Position numbers and translations under genes: made by a program
The notes under the pieces: generated by a model
Database searches by the model: none
What the model was told of the DNA's origin: nothing
The model's input: only the letters and a program-made list of their open reading frames with translations
Assembly: GCA_021399435.1 (NCBI GenBank)
Contig: JAJTUP010000043.1
Span: 186,001 to 250,000, forward strand
From: Diaporthe sp. PMI_573
Taxonomy: Eukaryota > Ascomycota > Sordariomycetes > Diaporthales > Diaporthaceae
Reading direction: 5' to 3'
Length of the DNA: 64,000 nucleotides
Shown here: positions 57,460 through 64,000 of the stretch, in pieces
How the letters are laid out: every line of letters begins with the position of its first letter
How positions within the stretch are numbered: the first letter of the stretch is position 1

Positions 57460-58418
57460 ATGGAAGGAATAGGCGCTGCGGCAAGTATTATTGCAGTTGC
57501 CAAACTTGCTGCAACGATCGCGTCAACATGCCTTCAATACTCAAGGACGTCAAGAACGCCAGAGACGATATCGCACGCGTAAAGGCGGAGATTGACCTTC
57601 TGCGCAAGACGGCCGAAAATGCCCTTCAGCTGCTCGATGGCCCTAATGGAAACCAACTCAAGTCGTCACAGACACTGCGTGGTGCCGTTGTGGAAGCCAA
57701 AGTGCGACTCGAAACAATCAACGCTGAGGCGACGGGGCGCGAGAACGACAAGTACGCCATCACCTCGCCCTTCCCCGCCGAGCTGTTCGACCTCGCCTGG
57801 GACGAGACCATCGGCAACGGCTCGTTCAAAAAGCAGATGCGGCTGCACGGCTTCGACGCCATCGTGCCGGGCGAGTCCACCCTCGTGTTCCTGCACGAGC
57901 CGGACCTCGGCCTCGTGCACTACGGGCTCGCGACGCGCGGGCCCGACGGCCAGCTGGAGGTGCGCGACCCGGCAGTGGCCGCGCGCGAGGCGGGCGACGA
58001 GGCGGCCGCGCGGGCGTGGGAGCGCGGCTTCCAGGCGAAGGCGACACGGCAGTACCAGCCGCTCGACGCGGCCGCCGTCGAGAAGCTGCAGGCCGCCAGC
58101 GCGCGCCTCACCAAGACCAAGAACAGGATCATAGACTTCCTGAGACGGTTCCTCAAGGAGTGCAAGGAGGCGACGGAGAGGGCGGCGGCGGCGGCAGAGG
58201 CGGAGCGTCAACCGCCCGCCGCCGCCGAGGGGCAAGAAGATGCCGAGAAGGACAAGGCCGATGACTTGCAAGACTGCAAGGCGGAGCCCGACGTCGCCGA
58301 GGAGCAAGAAGCTGCCGGAGTGATGAAGGAGTCCGGCTGCAAACGGGCCAAGAGCGAAGACGTGGAAGACTGCAAAGCAGAGCCCGACGTGAAGCGCATC
58401 AAGATGGAAGACTGCTAA
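57460..58418 (+). pseudogene. STAND N-terminal domain joined to an unrelated GC-rich ORF
   Basis: ATG 57460 starts MEGIGAAASIIAVAKLAATI, the hallmark of the fungal STAND (NACHT/NB-ARC) N-terminal signalling domain. After LQYS the frame breaks at 57541-57545; with one more A it would continue KDVKNARDDIARVKAEIDLL and KTAENALQLLDGP, again as in that family. From about 57735 the open frame enters GC-rich sequence with no STAND similarity (FPAELFDLAWDETIGNGSFK, LHGFDAIVPGESTLVFLHEP). It ends with two DCKAEPDV units and KRIKMEDC. No nucleotide-binding domain follows. The frame 57528-58418 alone is open for 296 codons, so a chimeric protein could be made from its own ATG. More likely it is a recombination product. 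Confidence 0.6.
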
Positions 58419-59301
58419 CATGGCGGCGCCAAACGAGAGGCCGGAGACCGGGAGTTGCAAGCACAGTCGAACGCGTGCCAAGGGACATTAGCTCAGTGCA
58501 TACGGGTTATATAGTCTACTTTTCATAAGCCACAGAATTCTGATGTTTTTGTTTTTCACTCCTGAGCTGCATTTTCTGTTCTTCTCCCTCCGAGTCGCTG
58601 ACTTGACCAGAACCGCTCTCGATCCGCACAGGCCAGATTTGGTTTTTCGATCATCATCATCATCATCATCATCAGAAGTTCGAATACGTGGGCGACTTCC
58701 GTTCATAGACTATTCTAGACGAATAGCATATGCTCCGTGCATGCCTAAGGTGGTCAACCAATTAGCTTGCAACTTTGAGGGACCTAGTGAGTGTGTAGGC
58801 ATGGCAAAAGTTCCGTTCACAGAAAATTTTAGACAAATAAGAGTTGTTAAGGCATTCAATTCTCGCATCCCTGAGCTTCCTCGACTCATAGCATCACATT
58901 ACTGCTGGATGCGTTCCCCCCTAGGATGCACCGTCAGTCAAACCCGTGTCGTTAAATTTGGCCTCTTCTAACCTCCTTTGCAGATTTCCGCCGAAAGGAC
59001 GTGATCCGGGTTATTCCACTATAACACCCAGACCGTGAATAAACGAGCCACGGAATCTCATATTTGTCAACTATAAAGGAACTAAATGATTTGTTCTTAG
59101 GCGTATCCTTTGCTATTACTTCTTGCAACTCAACGGTCCTTAGCCCATTAGTTCTCCCGCCGAATCTAGTCCATTTTCAAAAAGTCTGCTGGGTAGCTGA
59201 CAAAGATCCAAAGCTCGAAATCCAAGGACAACGTGGGCGTCAAGGAAATGCAAGACGAGATCATCGCCGTCACACCCCCATTGGGCGACTTTGTTGACTT
59301 A
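58419..59301. other. no supported gene; microsatellite at 58650-58673
   Basis: The only distinct element is an (ATC)8 microsatellite at 58650-58673. The remainder has no recognisable frame. Confidence 0.5.
58650..58673 (+). repeat. (ATC)8 microsatellite
   Basis: Eight perfect ATC units. Confidence 0.9.
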
Positions 59302-59817
59302 CTAGCCGACTAGTTGGGTCACATAGGCAACATCATTGCTTTGTTGGGTCAAATAGTGCTTATTTGATGCCCTTAAGTGTATAGGATTAGTGTCATGGTG
59401 CAGTATGTTAGTCGGTATACTTATCCATTGTTTAATCGTAGAGACATGGGGAATAAGACTTCCCGGGACGCACCTGTGCTTTCCTTGGACTGCTCCTACC
59501 TCGGGGTCTTGCCCTAGACCGGCCAGCAGATACTGCAGCACCGTATTTGTAGGCCAAAATACGTCATCGTCCACGAGGGCTATGTTCTGAGACCACTTTC
59601 CGAGATTGTCGCGCCATACTACCAACTTAATTTGCTCCATCAAGTCATTGGGAATTTTGTCGCAAGTGTACTCAGTGCCATGCCATTTCTCCTTCTTTTC
59701 CCACTTTCCAAGAACGTCGCGGGAAACTAAGATGTATAAGAGAAATGAGTCGTTCGTCGATTCTATGGATCTTGTTTGAGAATCATAATTAAAGGACTTC
59801 ATTTCAATTAACCACAC
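59302..59817 (-). pseudogene. family-2 glycosyltransferase fragment
   Basis: The minus strand reads IKLVVWRDNLGKWSQNIALV then DDDVFWPTNTVLQYLLAGLG and DPEVGAVQGKHRC, matching the DDD-centred donor-binding region of fungal GT2 polysaccharide synthases (hyaluronan/Cps1-like: VDDDVxWPxxxLPYLLAxFEDPxVG). Neither the QxxRW motif nor membrane segments follow, and the sequence before and after has no family match. It is a relic of roughly 90 residues. Confidence 0.7.
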
Positions 59818-61061
59818 AATTTTACTCCAAAAAAACGTATTTTATTTTTATGGAAAAAAACCGCCGACATCTAGTTATATAAAACAAGCTGTGGTCGACA
59901 AAGTGTAAAATCTCGGTCTGGTACTTCTACGTAGTGGTACCGTGAGCATGTGTGTACAGCAATAGGTGGGACTCCTGAGACATGTTCATTGCGTTTAATG
60001 CAGCCATGGAATAACTATCTTAACTCGAGCATTTCAAGAGAACCAGGTCCAAGATACTGGGATCCGGCCTTGTGCCAGGTCGCCTAGTTCCTCAAATAAC
60101 TTCTGCGAAAACTGTTTGAAATCACGCTCAGACGAGTAAGTGTGAGTGCAAATAAATGCGTGAGAAACACACACAAGACGCTCAAGGCTGACTGCAGTGG
60201 AAGCAGGCGAGATCCCTCCACCGAAGACCATACACTGTGGTTTTTCCGAGTCCATAGCATAGCGGTGTACGGCACCAATCGCATAGGAGGCCTGAAAAGA
60301 GACGCCGTCCGAGCCGTAGTCGGCTAATTTGTGGAGAGTCGTCCTCGCGTACCTCGGAACGAACAACGGCGGGCTCAGGGCAGCCGGGCATAACGGGAGC
60401 TGCGCAGTCCTGGCGACATAAAGGAGAGTATGTACAGTATAAGTCCAGCTCTGGGTACTGGCACGCAAACATCGACTTAGCCCTAATTCAAAAAATAGTT
60501 ATACCTGTAGAAATGAGACTATGCGTACAGTAGTGACTTTTCCAGATCATTAGATACCATTGACATACAAATAATGATAAAATACAGTATACTGTATGAT
60601 ACGGTTCATTTTGCAGTATATTGATATCGATGATTGTCCCAGTAGCTTTTGTGTAAATTTCAATGTGTGAAGTATGTCTCGGCCACAATGCTTGTTAGAA
60701 GTACTTGTATTTAGCCTAACTGCTTGACGTCGTCTTTCCAAGTATAAGACTTTTGTAACAAGGCGTAAGACAGTAGCATAAGTACTCTACTCTGTTTTAC
60801 AGTACCGGCTACTTTACTATTGGACTTATGCAGTACTTTATTCAAATTATGAACAGTGAGTGCTATTACGTCAAGAACCAAGGCTCTCAGCAGTTGAAGC
60901 CGCAGCAGCCTCCTGCTTTTCGCCTAGAGCGACCATTCCAAGGGATTCTGTAGCCATAAACTAATAAGCGGAGCAACAATCTCTTCCGACGACAAAAGGC
61001 ATTCAAAATGCGTATATAGTTACAATCTGAAACGCCAAGCCATCCCCTTCCACACACCCCC
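59818..61061. other. no recognised gene
   Basis: A minus frame at 60034-60468 (144 codons, with CMVFGGGISPASTAVSLERL) looks partly ordered, but I cannot assign it. 60480-60860 is AT-rich with repeated TACAGTA words. Confidence 0.4.
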
Positions 61062-61079
61062 GTGAGAGGAGATCTCGCC

Positions 61080-61260
61080 GTGATGCAGGACGACCCTCCC
61101 ACCTCTGGTATCAATGATATCAAGAACCTTCGCCTGACATGCAAACGTTTCCGCGATGCCACTTCTCATCTGCTCCTCCACCGGCTGGATGTTTCATTCA
61201 CAGCTCCGGCACTCAAGCATCTTGACGAGGTCCCACAGCACCCCGCGATTTCTGCCGGTG
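61080..61260 (+). pseudogene. F-box-type protein fragment
   Basis: The plus-strand frame contains DIKNLRLTCKRFRDATSHLL then LHRLDVSFTAPALKHLDEV and QHPAISAGV. This is the end of an F-box helix (NLRLTCKRFxD) and the start of the following domain in another fungal F-box family. The frame loses similarity after about 61260 and no upstream exon with the F-box start is seen. A fragment. Confidence 0.65.
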
Positions 61261-61611
61261 TGTATTATCTGCTCCCACTCGTACGGCTTCTTGTCTTGCT
61301 GTTCTTCAACATTGGTAAACGCATCGTTTTTGGCAGATTGGTTGAAGGATTTTCCGGCCACGGTGCCCTCGCCGATCAGCTTTGGTGCGGATTCAAAGGT
61401 TCATCTCCATCATTCCTTGCCGTAATCGCGCTTGATTTTATTGATCCTAACCGTCAACGTTGATAAAGCCGGTTTGATGGCAGGTTTTGGTATATTATAT
61501 GCTTAAGTAGTAGTAATTGTAGGCTAATTAGTCGTAGGCCTTGATTCCCTAGTGCTTGGGACCTCAGAAACAAATGTAGCTATGCTGAAAAGTGACCAGT
61601 CACGATGGTGG

Positions 61612-62508
61612 TCAACAATGATTGAGGCTATCACAGCCAACGGCGAAGTACTCAACCCAGGCGTTATTTTCAAAGGAAAAGAACTTCAAGAGCAGTGGTT
61701 TCTTGAATAATTCAAGAAGATATGCCCCAACTGGCGACTTCTTACCTCTCCGAACGGCTGGACAGAAGTGCCTGAGAAGACCAACTATGATGCAGAGGGG
61801 CGTCCCCCTTGGGAACTTGGCACCTCCCCCAGTGTTAACGACGCCGACATTTCTCATATCGTACAGGCCTTCGGGATCATCCGCAGCCTCTATCATGGCC
61901 CCCGCCAAGTCAAAGTATGAGATGAACGACTCCTGTTCGTCGAAATCGAGCTTGTGCCCCCTCGGCTCATCGACTGACAGGCCCCCAGGCTTGATGAAGA
62001 TGGTCGTGAGCCAGTCCTTCTCGGCGCGCAGGAGCTTCTCCGCGACCATGAGGTCCTTGTAGACGTTGGAAGCGGCCCTCTTCATAATAGGCAAAAATAC
62101 CTTCGGCATCCTGCGGTTGAGGTGCGCATCGATGGTGGCCGAGGACAAGAGGACGATCTTGGGCATCGCGATATCGGCGCCCGAGTCGCGCCTGATTATC
62201 TTGAGGGCCTCAAGCACCGACGCGACAGAGTCCTGTGACAGTGTGCATCCGGGGATGTTGTCGTTGCTTGTGATTGTGAGGAAGACGATGCGGCAGCCCT
62301 TGAGACACCGCACGAAGAGGTCAACATCGTGGATGCTCCCCTCAAAGACCTCGAGTCTCTTGCTGTCTGCGCCGGCTGGGAGGCTGCGCATGAGCTTTGC
62401 TTTGTTGCGGCAGTAGGCGTGGACGCGTGCATCTGGGGTGCGGAGGAGGAGCTGTGTGAGCGAGAGACCGGTGTTGCCGGTGGCTCCCAGTATAGCGTAC
62501 GTTGCCAT
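61612..62508 (-). CDS. NmrA-like NAD(P)-binding oxidoreductase
   Basis: Start at ATG 62508 ([17 protein letters not shown]) is chosen because the nucleotide-binding GxxGxxG (GATGNTG) sits at residues 8-14, as in atypical short-chain dehydrogenases; the ATG at 62553 would add 15 residues. 298 residues, intronless. Further family features are beta-2 basic residues (YCRNKAKL) that suggest NADP(H), a [11 protein letters not shown] strand, and [20 protein letters not shown] in place of the usual YxxxK region, followed by FIKPGGL. The Tyr of a classical SDR catalytic site is not evident, so it may be a redox sensor or an isoflavone-reductase-type enzyme. Relatives appear in secondary-metabolite clusters. 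It is divergent from the aldo-keto reductase 705 bp away. Confidence 0.85.
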   Translation of the reverse strand: MATYAILGATGNTGLSLTQLLLRTPDARVHAYCRNKAKLMRSLPAGADSKRLEVFEGSIHDVDLFVRCLKGCRIVFLTITSNDNIPGCTLSQDSVASVLEALKIIRRDSGADIAMPKIVLLSSATIDAHLNRRMPKVFLPIMKRAASNVYKDLMVAEKLLRAEKDWLTTIFIKPGGLSVDEPRGHKLDFDEQESFISYFDLAGAMIEAADDPEGLYDMRNVGVVNTGGGAKFPRGTPLCIIVGLLRHFCPAVRRGKKSPVGAYLLELFKKPLLLKFFSFENNAWVEYFAVGCDSLNHC

Positions 62509-63213
62509 CTCTACACTGTCGAAGGGCTCTTGATTATGACAGGAATGGAACACTGTTTGCTCTGAGATTGGTTTTAACGAGACTTAGGTTGCTTTGGGGT
62601 CAAGTGCTGCGGCTATAAAGATGTGTGCGCATTAGGTTGACGAGGTGACAACAGTGCTCGCATGTACGGATCTTGGAATCCCGAAGTATTTTTGAATCGA
62701 GCGGCCACTTATGCCGCAAATCATCGGTCAGCGATGATTTGTGAAATTAATTGAGCCTTCTTTCGGTTGCAGAAAGGAGATCTTCTCGGTCTCTACGAGA
62801 CGCTTGACACCGGAGTCCGGCGGGATATTGACATTCAGCCTTGGCGTGTAAACCACCTACATGCAGGACCGCTGACTAGTGTTCAAACAACTGCACAACT
62901 CCGAGATAACAATCCACCTTTGTGGCCACGGAATTAACTCTTAATTACGACCGATATCCGGGCTGTGTAAGAGCTATCAAAAAAATAGTTCGCCATCCAT
63001 GGGATCCATCACTCCGTAGCAGCATCTCCGGAGACGGGGCGTTTGCTCAATGTTGCCTGAATCAAGACGGGATAAAGCCTATTAAGATCTTCTACTAGGG
63101 ACTTATGAGTTCAGTGCATGCTTCGAAGGAAAGAATCAACATTCGAGTACCACAGCTAGCCCCATCTCAGTCCTGCTTTCTACCTTGTCTCAACAGACTA
63201 GGTTACCTGCAAA
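62509..63213. promoter_or_regulatory. shared upstream region of two divergent redox genes
   Basis: These 705 bp separate the starts of the NmrA-like gene (minus) and the aldo-keto reductase gene (plus). No ORF of note is present. A bidirectional promoter is inferred from layout only. Confidence 0.4.
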
Positions 63214-64000
63214 ATGGCGGGACCACGTCCACAAGCACCGAAGAGTCTGCTTGGCAGACATCGCTTACTGGCACCAGCAGCCAGTGTCCATGTTAGCCCC
63301 CTTTGTTTGGGGGGCATGAGTACGCCCACAAGCATTTTCCTGGGGCATCTATGGAGTGACGACTAACGCTTATAGACTTTGGCACCGCATGGCAGGCCCA
63401 GATGGGCGAATGCACCAAGGAAACGACCTTTGACCTCCTCGACACCTTCTACGACCTCGGCGGCAACTTCATCGACACGGCCAATGTGTACCAGGGTGGC
63501 CAGTCCGAGCAGTGGATTGGCGAGTGGCTCAACAAGACGGGCCGTCGCGCCGAGATGGTCATTTCCACTAAGTATAGCATGAATGCCGTCATGGGACAGC
63601 CAGTCCAGGCAAGCAATTTCGGCGGCAGCGGCACAAAGGCAATGCAGACCTCCATTCGCAGGAGCCTGGAGAACCTCCAAACCGACTACGTTGACATCGT
63701 GGGTCGTCTCCAGAACATTCAGACCTCCCCAAGGCCAGGATTCGTCTCGTCTTGCTAACCCCTTCCCTCCCCCAACTCAGTACTACATCCACGTATATGA
63801 CTATGCCACGGACGTCCCCGAGCTGATGCAGTCCCTCAACAACCTGGTGGCCCAGGGGAAGGTGCTGTACCTCGGCATCAGCGACACCCCCGCCTGGTTC
63901 GTCGTCAAGGCGAACGCCTACGCCCGGCAGCACGGCCTGCGCCCATTCTCCATCTACCAGGGCCGCTTCTCCGCGCAGCTACGGGACCTCGAGCGCGACG
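63214..64000 (+). CDS. aldo-keto reductase (aryl-alcohol dehydrogenase / norsolorinic acid reductase type), cut by window end
   Basis: Exons 63214-63319, 63376-63698 and 63781 to the window edge. Introns of 56 and 82 bp, both with CTAAC branch sites. The joint GGM-N-FGTAW at intron 1 restores the family start. Visible AKR motifs include FYDLGGNFIDTANVYQGGQS, with catalytic Asp and Tyr, then GRRAEMVISTKYS with the Lys and YVDIYYIHVYDY with His. This is the AKR9-type group that reduces aromatic aldehydes and ketones with NADPH, found in lignin-related metabolism and polyketide pathways such as aflatoxin precursors. About 215 residues are visible of a usual 340-390. No defect is seen. Product class is firm, substrate is not. 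Confidence 0.92.

Noticed and set aside
57666..58481. 271-codon Leu/Arg-rich minus ORF
   Set aside because: Shadow of the GC-rich plus-strand frame, with composition typical of antisense translation.

Overview
The window reads as filamentous-ascomycete nuclear DNA (Pezizomycotina). Genes carry short 56-87 bp GT-AG introns with CTAAC-type branch points. The protein families are fungal ones: DUF6546-type F-box, anion:cation symporter-type MFS, rhamnogalacturonase, fungal STAND N-terminal domain and NmrA-like proteins. AT-mutated repeat copies look like repeat-induced point mutation (RIP). Gene density is low, and much of the window is decayed mobile DNA, so it looks like an accessory, transposon-rich compartment rather than a core region. 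The species cannot be fixed from sequence alone.

Layout. 0-20 kb: a bZIP-type gene (635-1586, minus) abuts a Helitron Rep fragment. A cytochrome P450 gene (6751-8512) has an intact catalytic part and a damaged N-terminus. Next come a pogo-like transposase tail, a tRNA-derived SINE-like unit, a truncated Helitron protein (11437-13578, minus) and an unrecognised two-part gene split by a one-base frameshift (14293-15992). 20-36 kb: an ankyrin fragment, a two-chromodomain protein (21580-22398, minus), then the clearest functional block. This block holds a rhamnogalacturonase (24930-26443) and a rhamnogalacturonan acetylesterase (27279-28079, minus) arranged tail to tail, a tRNA-His with an intron, an MFS transporter (31672-33357) and an aminoglycoside-phosphotransferase-like protein that has lost its catalytic residues (34951-35913).

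36-51 kb: an intact F-box-like gene (38122-39729, minus), low-complexity DNA, a headless dynamin pseudogene with a poly(A) tract 590 bp downstream, an 11-unit minisatellite, a Ty3/gypsy integrase chromodomain and an hAT transposase fragment. 52-64 kb: an intact CCCH zinc-finger gene (52824-54503, minus), piggyBac-like and other transposon remnants, a STAND N-terminal domain fused to an unrelated GC-rich ORF, and fragments of a family-2 glycosyltransferase and an F-box protein. At the right edge an NmrA-like oxidoreductase and an aldo-keto reductase (cut by the window end) are divergently arranged.

How the genes fit together. The acetylesterase would deacetylate rhamnogalacturonan I so that the rhamnogalacturonase can cut the backbone. 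The nearby MFS carrier might import a product, which is inference. The divergent NmrA/AKR pair may share a promoter. Most other intact genes look unrelated to one another. A 142-bp sequence occurs twice, inverted and about 42.5 kb apart, with one mismatch. Together with at least six transposon classes this indicates recent rearrangement.
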